A stretch of 64,000 nt of DNA. Origin: Anaerolineae bacterium (GTDB lineage: Bacteria; Chloroflexota; Anaerolineae; Aggregatilineales; J027). This document shows positions 15,817 to 25,091 of this stretch, in pieces. The stretch spans positions 1-64,000 of the forward strand of contig JAIOHL010000281.1 in assembly GCA_019913005.1 (NCBI GenBank). The letters run 5' to 3'. How positions within the stretch are numbered: the first letter of the stretch is position 1; every line of letters begins with the position of its first letter. The notes beneath the pieces are model-generated. The model worked only from the letters and a program-made list of their open reading frames with translations, was not told where the DNA came from and made no database searches. Position numbers and translations under genes: made by a program.

Positions 15817-17874
15817 ATGAGTGTCCGTACCCAGTCTGGTCAAACTGAACATAAGCGATTGCAGGCGGCTGTCCATGCGGCCAAACTGCGCGTCGTGGGT
15901 CATCAGGACATTTTTGATTTGGCGCAAATTGGCCTTATGGCGTCTATCCTCGAAATATATGGAAGCAGTGAACGCGGCTTTGTATACGCCGAACCCGCCT
16001 TGTTGGATGCCCAAGTGCCCCCGCCTGATCTAGTGTTGGCCCATCCTACACTAGGGGTGATGGTCTTTGAGGTCAAGGCATATGATCTTGATTATATCGA
16101 GGGAATGGAAGCCGGTAGCCTAAAAATTCGGCGGCATGGGCAGGTGTCGCTGGTGAATCCCTTGCGACAGGCCCAACGCGGCATGTTTGCCATCAAAGAT
16201 GCGTATGAAAAATTCGCCCCCGGTGCGCCGCGCCCACTGTTTCATTCGATGGTGGCGCTGCCGAATATTCCCGAAAGTGAATGGAATTGGCTGGGATATG
16301 ACCGCTGCATAGATGGTCGGTTGGTGTTGTTTGCCGAGCATTTCCAAGACACCGAACGGATGCAGACGAAAATCTCCACATTTATACAACAGGCCCTTCA
16401 TCGGACAGGCCGCGCCGATCCATATCCACTCAATGCCGAAGCGACCCTGCTGCGGGTTTTTGGCGACTCGGCGGTATTAAACGATGCGCGACAATTGGTG
16501 CATCAGTTGGACAGCTTGGGGGCCGAGATTGACCGGATTGAGCAGGCCCACAAACAGTTATCGGCGGAACAGCAGTACCTTTCTCGTTTGGACACGTGGG
16601 GACATCCTTTTTTGGTGCGCGGGGTAGCCGGATCGGGCAAAAGCATTGTGTTGGCAAATCAGGTGGCCCGTACCATCTACCGTCACGAGAAATTACATTC
16701 ACAGTTGGCGCTGTTTGAGGAACATCAACATCCGTTGCCTAAAATCGGGGTGATTTGTTTTAATCGCAGTTTGGTGGCACTATTGCGGGAGCGAGTGGCA
16801 CGAGCTTATCATGCCCTCACGGGTGCCGAATTACCGGATTTTGTCACGGTGATTGATCTCAACGCTCTGTTGTATCAGATTGGGGCGACGTTGGGCGAGC
16901 CGCATTTTCGATATGTGCGGGCTGGCAATTCACCCGATGCCGAAAAGCGCGCCCATAAACATGTACAGCAAATTGAAGCCCTCCATATTAACCGACCTGA
17001 CCTCTATGACCAGATCGCGTTTGATGCGCTGTTTATTGATGAAGGTCAAGATGCTCACCCCGAAGAATATGCTGTTTTACAGTCTCTGACACGCACCACG
17101 CCCCAAACGGGTGAACGCAGCTTGATGATTTTTTACGATGACGCGCAAAATGTCTATGGACATCCTCCCCCCACATGGCGCAATTTCAGTCTGAATTTGG
17201 CGGGGGGACGAGCCGCCATCATGGAGCAGTGTTATCGCAACAGCCGCGAAATTGTGGAATTGGGTCTGAATGTGCTGTTGGGGGTTCATGCCCCGCAGCA
17301 GGTTCGGGTGGCGACGCGCCGATTCGCCGATATTCACACCTTGCAAGAGAAAAAGCTGGTGGAAGAAACCGCCCAAGGCTGGCGGGTCAACTTTGCCGAA
17401 TCCTCTGGCATTGAGCCGATAGTGCGCGGTTTTGAGACACGGGTGGAGCAATTGGATTGGGTGGCGGAAGCAGTGACGGCCCTGTTGGAAGATGAACAGG
17501 TGCGCCCAGAGCATATTCTTATTCTCGCCCCCAAAGCCAATTCATTTAATCATCTCAGTCGGCGGGTTGGACAGTTGACCAAAAACAAAATCCCGCTGCG
17601 GCTGGTGGGTGGCCCTTTCCAACAGCATTTAGATGAACTGCTCATCATCCCCGATCATCTCACGCTTGCAACGATTCATGCCGCCAAAGGCTATGATGCG
17701 CCGATTGTGTTTGTAGTGGATACCGATCAAATGGAAACCAATGTGATTGGACGGGCCTTGTTTTATGTAGGAGTCACCCGCGCCAAACGGTATTTATTTG
17801 TGACAGGCACGAGTCATCCGACGTCATTGCTGACCGAGGCGATGGCGCTCCAGAATCCATCTCAATCCCGTTAA
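15817..17874 (+). CDS. NERD nuclease-domain plus UvrD-like helicase
   Basis: 685 residues. Residues ~20-130 look like a NERD nuclease-related domain: YAEPALL, PPPDLVLAHP and FEVKAY give the D...ExK pattern. A superfamily 1 helicase follows: Walker A RGVAGSGKSIVLAN, motif Ia/III region, Walker B ALFIDEGQDAHPEE, the Q/R motif MEQCYRNSREIVELG, and C-terminal motifs ATIHAAKGYDAPIVFV and FYVGVTRAKRYLFV. Such NERD-helicases may act in DNA repair or in defence against mobile DNA. It is followed after 3 bases by a membrane transferase gene, which may be incidental. Confidence 0.85.
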   Translation: MSVRTQSGQTEHKRLQAAVHAAKLRVVGHQDIFDLAQIGLMASILEIYGSSERGFVYAEPALLDAQVPPPDLVLAHPTLGVMVFEVKAYDLDYIEGMEAGSLKIRRHGQVSLVNPLRQAQRGMFAIKDAYEKFAPGAPRPLFHSMVALPNIPESEWNWLGYDRCIDGRLVLFAEHFQDTERMQTKISTFIQQALHRTGRADPYPLNAEATLLRVFGDSAVLNDARQLVHQLDSLGAEIDRIEQAHKQLSAEQQYLSRLDTWGHPFLVRGVAGSGKSIVLANQVARTIYRHEKLHSQLALFEEHQHPLPKIGVICFNRSLVALLRERVARAYHALTGAELPDFVTVIDLNALLYQIGATLGEPHFRYVRAGNSPDAEKRAHKHVQQIEALHINRPDLYDQIAFDALFIDEGQDAHPEEYAVLQSLTRTTPQTGERSLMIFYDDAQNVYGHPPPTWRNFSLNLAGGRAAIMEQCYRNSREIVELGLNVLLGVHAPQQVRVATRRFADIHTLQEKKLVEETAQGWRVNFAESSGIEPIVRGFETRVEQLDWVAEAVTALLEDEQVRPEHILILAPKANSFNHLSRRVGQLTKNKIPLRLVGGPFQQHLDELLIIPDHLTLATIHAAKGYDAPIVFVVDTDQMETNVIGRALFYVGVTRAKRYLFVTGTSHPTSLLTEAMALQNPSQSR

Positions 17875-17877
17875 TTT

Positions 17878-19053
17878 ATGCAATGGCTTATCCCCTATCG
17901 CAAAGTGTTTTGGATATGGGGCCTATTTTTAATTACCTCATTTCTGGTAGGCCGCTATATTGCCGATCATCGAGACGAATTAGCGCCCAATCTTGCCTTT
18001 TCGGATAGCTGGCATGTGCATCTATGCCGGGTGGATTGTTATTCGGAAAATCGGGTCGTGCGCGAATGGTATCATGTGCAAAACCAGTTTGTGGTCAAAT
18101 ATCCCTTGCTGGCGGGGGTAGCGCGAATCATTTCACAACAGACGGGCCTTGCCACCACATTGGCAGTGTTTGGGGTGGCAAAACTGGGAGTGCTGGTCGG
18201 GTTTGCCGAATTGTGGCGATGGATGGCAGCGGAAAAAGATGAACAAACAGCCCAACGGGTGGTGGGTTGGATGGCGTTCGGGTATCTACTGACGGGTTAT
18301 GTATGGATTGTGCCCTATCCTGAAGGCTGGCAATTAGCCTTTACGGTACTCGCCTTAAATTTTTACGGGCGAAAGCAGTATTGGCTGACTGGATTTTTTG
18401 CCAGCTTGCTGACCCTTACAAGACCGCAAGGTGTGTTAATTGTGCCCGTATTGGCGCTGGGTTTGCTGTGGCAAGGTGGTGTAACGGGGCAATCTTATCA
18501 GCAATGGCGTTTGAAATTGGCCCATATTTTGCAGGTGTGCCTTGCGCCAACGATTGCTTGGTGGGTCTGGATGTTGGAGGCAGAGCGTTTGACGGGTGTT
18601 GCTTTTGCCCCGATTAAGCTACAAGAGAAATTTGCGCGACCGATCTCATGGCCTGTGCCCGTGCTGATTAAATTTGTGGATAAGTGGGTGTTGGGCGAAA
18701 AATTCCAACACAGCATCGGTATCCCGCTCCTGACTTTGCAATTGATTTTAATCTTCGCTGGCATGGTTTGGCTGACGAAGATGGCGCTTGATAAGCAATT
18801 AGCACCGGAATGGGTCTTGCTCAGTTGGCTGACGTTATGGGTTTGCCTTAGCACCACACCGTTTTCGATCGCACGGTTTATGCTGATTAGCCCGATTGCG
18901 TGGGTGGTAATTTATCTGCCTGATCGCTGGCAGATGAAAGTTAGAAAAGCCGAACCGTTTTTGTGGGCCATCTTTTTCGACATCACGGTGATTTGGACGG
19001 TGTACATTTTCACGGATATGGGTGTTAAGTCGTGGGTTTTCTACCTCCCCTAA
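17878..19053 (+). CDS. PIG-V-like GT-C membrane glycosyltransferase
   Basis: 391 residues with about 9-10 hydrophobic segments. After an N-terminal helix comes an extracytoplasmic acidic region (FSDSWHVHLCRVDCYSE), then helices. The segment PYPEGWQLAFTVLAL followed by LLTLTRPQGVLIVPVLAL matches the pattern of GPI mannosyltransferase II (PIG-V/Gpi18) relatives, in which a bacterial GT-C enzyme uses a polyprenyl-phosphate sugar. Substrate and product unknown. Starts 3 bases after the helicase stop with no obvious separate promoter. Confidence 0.65.
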   Translation: MQWLIPYRKVFWIWGLFLITSFLVGRYIADHRDELAPNLAFSDSWHVHLCRVDCYSENRVVREWYHVQNQFVVKYPLLAGVARIISQQTGLATTLAVFGVAKLGVLVGFAELWRWMAAEKDEQTAQRVVGWMAFGYLLTGYVWIVPYPEGWQLAFTVLALNFYGRKQYWLTGFFASLLTLTRPQGVLIVPVLALGLLWQGGVTGQSYQQWRLKLAHILQVCLAPTIAWWVWMLEAERLTGVAFAPIKLQEKFARPISWPVPVLIKFVDKWVLGEKFQHSIGIPLLTLQLILIFAGMVWLTKMALDKQLAPEWVLLSWLTLWVCLSTTPFSIARFMLISPIAWVVIYLPDRWQMKVRKAEPFLWAIFFDITVIWTVYIFTDMGVKSWVFYLP

Positions 19054-19280
19054 AAATCCTCCTCCTGCTGATAGGAGACTGAAAGTTCCCCGTTAGCCGT
19101 CTTGCAAGGACGCTCTCGTATCATTGAAAACTGTATCGGGGAATTAAAACACTTGGAAAGAAAAAACAAACTTTCTGAATTTTTTGTAAAGAAACCCCGA
19201 TTGACCAACACATCTTGACTATCGTTGCCGACAGAAAGAGTGTGGTGGAACAAAAAATCAGCTTTCGGGGGAAAGTTACC

Positions 19281-20048
19281 ATGCAGATCGAAAAGTCACT
19301 CAATCAGACAGCCAATAATCAGCAAATTAAAGAACAATTCAAGACCAGCGTTCGTAACCTGCGTACCGCTACCTACTTCACCGCCAAACGTGCGATTGAT
19401 ATTGTCGTCGCCAGTTTTGTGCTGCTGGTGCTGGGTATCCCGATGCTCATTATTGCCATGTTGATCGAAATCGAAACCCCCGGCTCGGCCATTTTTGCCC
19501 AAGAACGTGTCACCGCTCGCCGCCGTCGTATTGTGAATGGCAAGGCGGAGTTTGATGTCGTGACCTTCACCTGCTACAAGTTCCGCACCATGTACAAAGA
19601 TTGTTCTAGTGAAATGCACCAAGCGTTCGTCAAAGCCTTCATCAAAAACGATACCTCGGCGATGGCTGCGATTAACGGCGCGGAAAATGCTGAGATCAAA
19701 AAGATTGTCAATGATTCCCGCGTGACGATGATTGGTAAGTTTCTACGCAAGACCAGTTTGGACGAACTGCCGCAATTCATCAACGTACTCAAGGGTGAGA
19801 TGACCCTCGTTGGCCCACGTCCCTGCATCCGCTACGAAGTGGAAGAATATCAGGCGTGGCACAAGCAGCGGCTACAGGCTGTCGCTGGAATCACTGGGCC
19901 GTGGCAGGTGAGTGCGCGGAGTGCGGCGGATTTTGATGGGATGTGCAAGTTGGACATCGAATACATCGATAGCCAATCCCTGTTGACTGACATCAAGTTG
20001 ATTCTGATGACCCCCATTGTGATGATCTTTGGACGTGGCGGGTTCTGA
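19281..20048 (+). CDS. polyprenyl-phosphate sugar-1-phosphate transferase
   Basis: About 255 residues, WcaJ/EpsL-like family. The amphipathic/transmembrane start ([17 protein letters not shown]), [32 protein letters not shown] and [12 protein letters not shown], and a DIEYID plus TDIKLILMT end are all typical. The enzyme starts exopolysaccharide or glycan synthesis by loading a sugar phosphate onto undecaprenyl phosphate. A ~45-residue insertion ([21 protein letters not shown]) lies after the FRTM motif. ATG 19281 with GGGGGAAAG upstream is chosen over the upstream frame start at 19215. No other glycan cluster genes follow. Confidence 0.88.
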   Translation: MQIEKSLNQTANNQQIKEQFKTSVRNLRTATYFTAKRAIDIVVASFVLLVLGIPMLIIAMLIEIETPGSAIFAQERVTARRRRIVNGKAEFDVVTFTCYKFRTMYKDCSSEMHQAFVKAFIKNDTSAMAAINGAENAEIKKIVNDSRVTMIGKFLRKTSLDELPQFINVLKGEMTLVGPRPCIRYEVEEYQAWHKQRLQAVAGITGPWQVSARSAADFDGMCKLDIEYIDSQSLLTDIKLILMTPIVMIFGRGGF

Positions 20049-20057
20049 TTCGACGAG

Positions 20058-20930
20058 ATGACTCTGAACATTCGTAATCTCCATACCCCCGATGTTGATG
20101 CCGCTAACGAAATTCTCGTGGCGGCTTTTCAGTCTTCACGCAGCTATCAAGAGGATTTGAATCTCTATCTAACCCTCGCGCCGAATGATTGGTATCTGGC
20201 GGTATGGGACGGGGTACCTGCTGGAGTGGTGGGCGTGGTGAATTATGGCCCCGTGGCCTATGTCGGGTTTATGGCGGTTCATCCTGATTTCCAGCGCAAG
20301 GGCATCGCTGAGGCCCTGATGAAACACGGCCTTGCCAAAATGGAAGCGGCGGGGTGCCCAATTGCTTTATTAGATGCCAGTGCGATGGGCGAACCGCTGT
20401 ATCGCAAATTAGGCTTTGTGGATGACGGTCAAAGCGCCCAATATTGGATTGAGGGGTCGCTGGTAAGAAAGCCAACGGATTTTCAATCTATTGATATGGA
20501 CGGCGTCACCACGCGATTGATGCACCCTGCCGACATTCCCAACCTAGTTCAATTGGATACCCCGATTTTTGGCGCAAACCGAGAACGCCTATTTCTACTG
20601 CTGATTGAGACACTACCCGAACGTTCGTTTGTGGCGGAAGATACCTCTGGTCAACTGGTAGGGTTTGTTTTTTCGCAGCCAAAACGGATCGGGCCATTGG
20701 TTGCGCTGAATCCACCAGCCGCCGAAGCCCTGCTGCAAGCCGCTTTATCTGTCCCAAGCGAAGGGCGGGTCATGATGATCGCACCTGTGATTAACCCTTT
20801 TGCCCAAGAGTTGGTGCTGAAATATGGCTTTCAACATTTCCGTACCAATGCCCATATGCGGTATGGAGGTACTCAACATCCGGGCCGGCGCGAATTAATC
20901 TACAGTCTGATGAGTTTTGCGATTGGTTAA
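20058..20930 (+). CDS. double GNAT-domain acetyltransferase
   Basis: 290 residues with two GNAT modules. The first (1-150) has the acetyl-CoA loop YVGFMAVHPDFQRKGIAEALM and the C-terminal signature MGEPLYRKLGF. The second (about 155-290) has SFVAEDTSGQLVGFVFSQ, an EALLQAALS segment and an LVLKYGFQHFRTN tail, but a degenerate acetyl-CoA loop, so it probably serves substrate binding. It begins 9 bases after the sugar transferase; a role in glycan modification is possible but unproven. Confidence 0.8.
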   Translation: MTLNIRNLHTPDVDAANEILVAAFQSSRSYQEDLNLYLTLAPNDWYLAVWDGVPAGVVGVVNYGPVAYVGFMAVHPDFQRKGIAEALMKHGLAKMEAAGCPIALLDASAMGEPLYRKLGFVDDGQSAQYWIEGSLVRKPTDFQSIDMDGVTTRLMHPADIPNLVQLDTPIFGANRERLFLLLIETLPERSFVAEDTSGQLVGFVFSQPKRIGPLVALNPPAAEALLQAALSVPSEGRVMMIAPVINPFAQELVLKYGFQHFRTNAHMRYGGTQHPGRRELIYSLMSFAIG

Positions 20931-20933
20931 GCA

Positions 20934-20963
20934 TTGACGTTGGTGAAGGCCAGTTTGTATAAT
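20934..20963 (+). promoter_or_regulatory. promoter of the rplU-rpmA cluster
   Basis: TTGACG (20934-20939), an 18-bp spacer and consensus TATAAT (20958-20963). The ~120-base leader that follows contains a short GNRA-capped hairpin CGCA-GTAA-TGCG followed by seven T, a possible attenuator. Confidence 0.7.
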
Positions 20964-21088
20964 ACCCTCCCGCAGTAATGCGCTTTTTTTCGTTAGCCAA
21001 TTTTCCCCGTTATGGTTTCACGTTCAGTCATCAGTGAAAATGTGACCCCGTAGCGGTGGCAAGTGAGAATTGGAGAAATCCTTTCAAC

Positions 21089-21409
21089 ATGAATTACGCA
21101 ATTGTTCGATCTGGTGGAAAACAATACCGCGCCGTCGTCGGTGAGATGATTGACGTGGAAAAGTTGCCTGTAGACGCAGGCGCAGAAGTGACGTTGGGCG
21201 AGGTGCTGTTGATTGCCCGTGAAAATGGCGACCCCACGATTGGTAAGCCATTGGTCAAGGGTGCAGCAGTCAAGGCCACCGTCGTAAAGCAATATCGTGG
21301 CCCCAAAATTCTGGTGTGGAAATATAAAGCCAAGCAGCGCTATCGTCGGCGTCAAGGCCATCGCCAGTATTATACCCGGCTGAAGATTGAAGCCATTGAA
21401 GGCATCTAA
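21089..21409 (+). CDS. rplU: 50S ribosomal protein L21
   Basis: 106 residues with the family pattern [24 protein letters not shown] and the basic [16 protein letters not shown] segment that contacts 23S rRNA and L20. ATG 21089 starts the conserved N-terminus; the frame extends upstream to 21056 without support. It precedes rpmA, the universal order. Confidence 0.95.
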   Translation: MNYAIVRSGGKQYRAVVGEMIDVEKLPVDAGAEVTLGEVLLIARENGDPTIGKPLVKGAAVKATVVKQYRGPKILVWKYKAKQRYRRRQGHRQYYTRLKIEAIEGI

Positions 21410-21459
21410 TCGCTGAAGACATCCAAAAAAGTTGGTAGAGGTTTTGAGGAGAAATAGTC

Positions 21460-21741
21460 ATGGCTCATAAAAAAGGTGGTGGCTCCAGCCGCAACGGGCG
21501 TGACAGCCAGAGTAAACGTCTGGGTGTCAAGAAATATGGTGGCGAGTTCGTCATTTCCGGCAACATCATTGTGCGTCAGCGTGGCACGCAATTTCACCCC
21601 GGTGAAAATGTAGGCCTCGGCAAAGACCACACGATTTTTGCAACCGCCCCCGGTGTTGTGGTGTTTCATGAAGTGCGTGGCAAGAAATACATCCATGTTT
21701 TGCCCGTCGAAACTGAAACTGCCGAAAAGGTCGTTCAGTAA
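21460..21741 (+). CDS. rpmA: 50S ribosomal protein L27
   Basis: 93 residues. [31 protein letters not shown] is the mature-type N-terminus that reaches the peptidyl-transferase centre. There is no extra leader peptide of the Firmicutes kind that needs Prp cleavage. TGAGGAG precedes the ATG. Follows rplU by 50 bases. Confidence 0.97.
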   Translation: MAHKKGGGSSRNGRDSQSKRLGVKKYGGEFVISGNIIVRQRGTQFHPGENVGLGKDHTIFATAPGVVVFHEVRGKKYIHVLPVETETAEKVVQ

Positions 21742-21815
21742 ATCCCCATTTCAGGTCAGTTCGTTATCAAGCGGCGTATCATGACCGTCTTGAGTAGCGC
21801 GAGGAAGGTTTAGTT

Positions 21816-22292
21816 GTGAGAGAAAAAATCCACCCCAAGTGGTATCCCGAAGCAAAAGTCACGTGTCTGTCGTGTGGCACGGTTTGGACAGTTGGTGCAA
21901 CTCTGCCCGAGAAGAAGATTGATATTTGCTCGAACTGTCATCCGTTTTATACCGGACAGCAGCGTATCGTTGACACCGAAGGTCAGGTTGACCGCTTCTA
22001 TAAGCGTTTGCAGCAGCGTGATCAGCGCCGTGCCGAAGCAGTTGAACGCACTGGGTCGAAGGCGTCCCCGGATGTTTCGATAGAAGAACTGGGTCTAGGC
22101 AAGCGCTTCACTCAAATTTTGGCGGATGAGGGCCTGACCCTGATTAGCCAAGTGATTGACCGCCTCGACAGTGAAGGCGATGATGGCTTGTTGAAAGTTC
22201 CCGGTATTGGGCGCAAGGTACTGGCGGACATCAAGAAGGGCATCCGTGCGCGTGGCTTTGAACTCGCTGGTGAGACCGCCGAGGGAGAATAG
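21816..22292 (+). CDS. rpmE: ribosomal protein L31 with alpha-CTD-like tail
   Basis: 158 residues against the usual ~66-75. Residues 1-70 are a zinc-binding (C+) L31: IHPKWYPEAKVTC, a CxxC pair (CLSC), the second pair CSNCHPFYTG, and DTEGQVDRFYKRL. After a charged linker, residues ~86-150 look like the helix-hairpin-helix C-terminal domain of RNA polymerase alpha: SIEELGL, FTQILADEGL, then VPGIGRKVLADIKKGIRARGFEL. That fold binds DNA or RNA. The start is GTG 21816 behind GAGGAAGG. The frame is unbroken, so the fusion is real. Confidence 0.92.
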   Translation: MREKIHPKWYPEAKVTCLSCGTVWTVGATLPEKKIDICSNCHPFYTGQQRIVDTEGQVDRFYKRLQQRDQRRAEAVERTGSKASPDVSIEELGLGKRFTQILADEGLTLISQVIDRLDSEGDDGLLKVPGIGRKVLADIKKGIRARGFELAGETAEGE

Positions 22293-22325
22293 TCGCAGAT
22301 CGCGGACTATCGCATTGAATTTTGC

Positions 22326-22360
22326 AAGGCAGATGCTTATAACAAGCGATCTGCCTTTTT
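22326..22360 (+). terminator. rho-independent terminator after rpmE
   Basis: AAGGCAGAT (22326-22334) and ATCTGCCTT (22349-22357) form a perfect 9-bp stem running into TTTTT. Confidence 0.88.
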
Positions 22361-22379
22361 ATTTGAAGGAGCGATTCTC

Positions 22380-22964
22380 TTGATTCATCATGCCGGACGT
22401 ATTGAGGTGGTTTGTGGCAGCATGTTTAGTGGCAAGACAGAGGAACTCATTCGCCGTGTACGCCGTGCCCAAATCGCCCGCCAAAAAGTGCAAGTCTTTA
22501 AACCCGAAATTGATGTGCGGTATCATCAAACCCGTGTGAAGTCCCATAGTGGGCAAGATTTTGAGGCCCAACCTGTTACATCATCCGCCCAAATTTTGGA
22601 ACTGCTTGAACCGGATACGACGGTTGTTGCTATTGACGAGGGGCAGTTTTTTGATGCGGGTGTTGTTCAAATTGCCGAACAACTGGCCGATCAGCGGAAG
22701 ATTCGGGTCATTGTTTCGGGCTTGGACACCGATTTTCGCGGGGAGCCATTTGGCCCGATGCCCCATTTGATGTGTATTGCTGAGGAAGTGATAAAATTAC
22801 ATGCAATTTGTATGGTGTGTGGTGATCTGGCGACACGCACGCAGCGGTTAATTAATGGGCAGCCCGCCGCCTATGATGACCCGATTATTTTGGTTGGGGC
22901 AGCGGAGGTATATGAAGCCCGTTGCCGCACCCATCATGAAGTGCCGCGCAAATTATCGTATTGA
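22380..22964 (+). CDS. tdk: thymidine kinase
   Basis: 194 residues, type II (TK1-like). Walker [16 protein letters not shown] near the start, the AIDEGQFFD catalytic segment, the lasso-region [14 protein letters not shown] and a later Cys/His (CRTHHE) that complete a zinc site. It phosphorylates thymidine in dTMP salvage, complementing the ThyX-based synthesis encoded near 47 kb. Start TTG 22380 follows AAGGAG with 10-base spacing; the next in-frame Met is at the SMFSGKT segment, too late. Confidence 0.93.
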   Translation: MIHHAGRIEVVCGSMFSGKTEELIRRVRRAQIARQKVQVFKPEIDVRYHQTRVKSHSGQDFEAQPVTSSAQILELLEPDTTVVAIDEGQFFDAGVVQIAEQLADQRKIRVIVSGLDTDFRGEPFGPMPHLMCIAEEVIKLHAICMVCGDLATRTQRLINGQPAAYDDPIILVGAAEVYEARCRTHHEVPRKLSY

Positions 22965-22971
22965 GATAACC

Positions 22972-23056
22972 AGCAATTCTCAGTTATTTGGAACATGGGG
23001 CTAAAGCCGCCGTGCTGAATCTAAATAAATTCGGGCCAATCAATATGAGGATCGCT
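22972..23056. repeat. palindromic MITE-like element, copy A
   Basis: Left end AGCAATTCTCA and right end ATGAGGATCGCT are imperfect inverted repeats; inside lie GGGGCTAAAGCCGCCGTGCTGAATC and, near the right end, GGGCCAATCAA. The same layout recurs at 31663-31758, with fragments at 24981-25020 and 56588-56649. The element ends one base before the AAGGAG of the next gene. Confidence 0.7.
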
Positions 23057-23067
23057 ACAAGGAGAGA

Positions 23068-23808
23068 ATGTGGTTGAGGCTCAAAAAATTAGTACCCATC
23101 GGCTGCATTCTTTTCTTTTTGATAACGGCTTGTGATGCCAAATCGGATGACACCGCTAATCGGGAGGACATTCGAGAGGCGGCGGTACAGGTCAATATCG
23201 TGGGCGAAATCTCGACGGCGACTGCTACGACTTTGCCACCCCCCGCTGCGACCAATACTCCATCGCCCACACCGCGCCTCTTGGCAACACTTGCTCCTAC
23301 ACCACGCAAAGTGACGGTGACCAGCTTGAATAATGCCGTTGATCCACTCCGTCCACTCGAAATCCAAATTGGGCAGCCTATCCCGCCGATCACATTGACC
23401 GATATTGAGGGAAACGACTATCTCCTGAGCGACCTCGCGGGCAAGGTGGTGGTGGTTAATTTTTGGACGGTGGGGTGCGGCTCGTGCTTTTTTGAATTTC
23501 CGGTCTTTCAAAGTGTCTATGCCCAATATGCCTATGATGATTTGTTGATTCTGGCCGTTAATGTCAGTGAACTGGTTGAAGAAACGCGGCAGTTGGGCGA
23601 GTCGCTGGGGATCACCTTTCCATTGGTGGTTGACCCGCAAGGTGAGGTGTTTAGCCATTATTTTGGTGGGGCGGTTGTCCCAACCACAGTGGTGATTGGG
23701 CGCGATAGCTTGGTGGCGGAGGTGATTATCGGCCCGGTAGATGGCCCATTGCTCACTTCTATTCTGGCAGAGGCAGGGCTAGACTTGAGCCAATCGCCGC
23801 TTGGATAG
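23068..23808 (+). CDS. thioredoxin-fold (TlpA/ResA-like) lipoprotein
   Basis: 246 residues. Signal peptide ending in lipobox ITAC (about residues 19-22), a Thr/Pro-rich spacer to ~residue 95, then a redoxin domain: IGQPIPPITLTDIEGNDYLLSDLAGKVVVVNFW, active-site CGSC, and the cis-Pro region VVPTTVVIG. This fits an extracytoplasmic thiol-disulfide oxidoreductase. The ATG follows AAGGAGAG directly after a palindromic repeat element. Confidence 0.88.
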   Translation: MWLRLKKLVPIGCILFFLITACDAKSDDTANREDIREAAVQVNIVGEISTATATTLPPPAATNTPSPTPRLLATLAPTPRKVTVTSLNNAVDPLRPLEIQIGQPIPPITLTDIEGNDYLLSDLAGKVVVVNFWTVGCGSCFFEFPVFQSVYAQYAYDDLLILAVNVSELVEETRQLGESLGITFPLVVDPQGEVFSHYFGGAVVPTTVVIGRDSLVAEVIIGPVDGPLLTSILAEAGLDLSQSPLG

Positions 23809-23848
23809 GTTTATAGGCAAAATGGCGGAAATCAACCTCACCCCCCGA

Positions 23849-23873
23849 CCCCCTCTCCGACACAGCGAGGGGG
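23849..23873. repeat. GC-rich palindromic hairpin
   Basis: CCCCCTC (23849-23855) pairs with GAGGGGG (23867-23873) in the same CCTCACCCCCCGACCCC context as near 14780. Confidence 0.5.
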
Positions 23874-23928
23874 AAGCAGGATGGCGTTGATTACCGAATG
23901 ACTTAGGCAAAAATCGAGGGCAAAAAAG

Positions 23929-24969
23929 ATGTCGTCTCAAATTCCTCACCGTCGTTATAACCCCTTAACGGATGAGTGGTTTTTAGTCAGCCCGCATCGC
24001 ACCCAGCGTCCGTGGCAGGGACAGGTCGAAAAATTGCCAGATGAATATTTGCCGGAATATGACCCGACGTGTTATCTGTGTCCCGGCAACAAACGGGCAG
24101 GCGATAAACAGAATCCTGACTACACCGAGACTTTTATTTTTGAGAATGATTTTCCGGCCTTGCTGACAGATATTGACCCGAATACACCATTGGAAACGGG
24201 TTCGCCGTTATTGGTGAAACAGGTCGAGCGCGGCTTTTGCCGGGTGATTTGTTTTACTCCCCGTCATGATTTGACGTTGGCGCGGATGTCGGTGGAGACG
24301 ATTCGGCGCGTGGTGGATGTGTGGGCCGAGCAGACGCTTGATCTAGCCCGCTATGAGTGGCTGCACTACGTCCAAATTTTTGAGAGTCGCGGGGCCATTA
24401 TGGGGGCGTCGAATCCGCATCCACACGGGCAACTATGGGCGAATGAGCGGATTCCGCAGTTCGTCGAAAAAGAAGATCGAATGCAGCGCCTCCATTACGC
24501 CAAACATGGCCGAACTCTTTTGAGTGATGTGCTGGCGGATGAGATGCGCCTGAATGAACGCATTGTTTGGCAAAATGATTCATGGGTGGTGTTAGTGCCG
24601 TTCTGGGCATTTTGGCCTTTTGAAACCCTGTTGATTTCGCGCCGTCCGGTGCAATTTGTGCATGATTTGACAGACGTAGAACGAAACGGATTAGCTGAGG
24701 CACTTTCCGCCACCACCATTCGCTATGACAATGTGTTTGAGACCAGTTTTCCATATGGGATGGGTATCCATCAAGCTCCGGTGAATACGCCAAATGTCGA
24801 ACACTGGCATTTGCATCTCCACTTTTTCCCGCCCCTGCTGCGGAGTGCGACGGTGCGTAAATTTGTGGCAAGTTATGAGCTATTTGCCAGTTTGCAGCGG
24901 GATAGCAACCCCGAAAGCGCCGCCGAACGCTTGCGCTCATTATCAGGGGTGCATTATCGTGACCGCTAG
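23929..24969 (+). CDS. galT: galactose-1-phosphate uridylyltransferase
   Basis: 346 residues, HIT superfamily. Leloir-pathway enzyme exchanging UMP between UDP-glucose and galactose-1-phosphate. The uridylylation motif NPHPHGQLWA carries the nucleophilic His. A zinc-type CYLC pair (residues ~42-45) and the later HWHLHLHFFPP motif are present. Length is typical. No galK or galE neighbour in the window. Confidence 0.93.
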   Translation: MSSQIPHRRYNPLTDEWFLVSPHRTQRPWQGQVEKLPDEYLPEYDPTCYLCPGNKRAGDKQNPDYTETFIFENDFPALLTDIDPNTPLETGSPLLVKQVERGFCRVICFTPRHDLTLARMSVETIRRVVDVWAEQTLDLARYEWLHYVQIFESRGAIMGASNPHPHGQLWANERIPQFVEKEDRMQRLHYAKHGRTLLSDVLADEMRLNERIVWQNDSWVVLVPFWAFWPFETLLISRRPVQFVHDLTDVERNGLAEALSATTIRYDNVFETSFPYGMGIHQAPVNTPNVEHWHLHLHFFPPLLRSATVRKFVASYELFASLQRDSNPESAAERLRSLSGVHYRDR

Positions 24970-24980
24970 ACTGAGGTTGA

Positions 24981-25020
24981 ATTATTCGCACGCGGGGCTA
25001 AAGCCGCCGTGCTGAATTTA
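24981..25020. repeat. partial palindromic element, copy C
   Basis: CACGCGGGGCTAAAGCCG and CCGTGCTGAATTTA match the core of the elements at 22972 and 31663; the terminal inverted repeats are missing. Confidence 0.5.
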
Positions 25021-25030
25021 GTGTCGGGGA

Positions 25031-25051
25031 GGAGGGGTCACAGACCCCTCC
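25031..25051. terminator. bidirectional hairpin between galT and GH13 gene
   Basis: GGAGGGGTC (25031-25039) and GACCCCTCC (25043-25051) form a perfect 9-bp stem with a 3-base loop, between convergent genes. There is no strong T-tract. Confidence 0.55.
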
Positions 25052-25091
25052 CTACAGGGAGATTATTCCAGTTAAGTTAACGTGAAAATCG

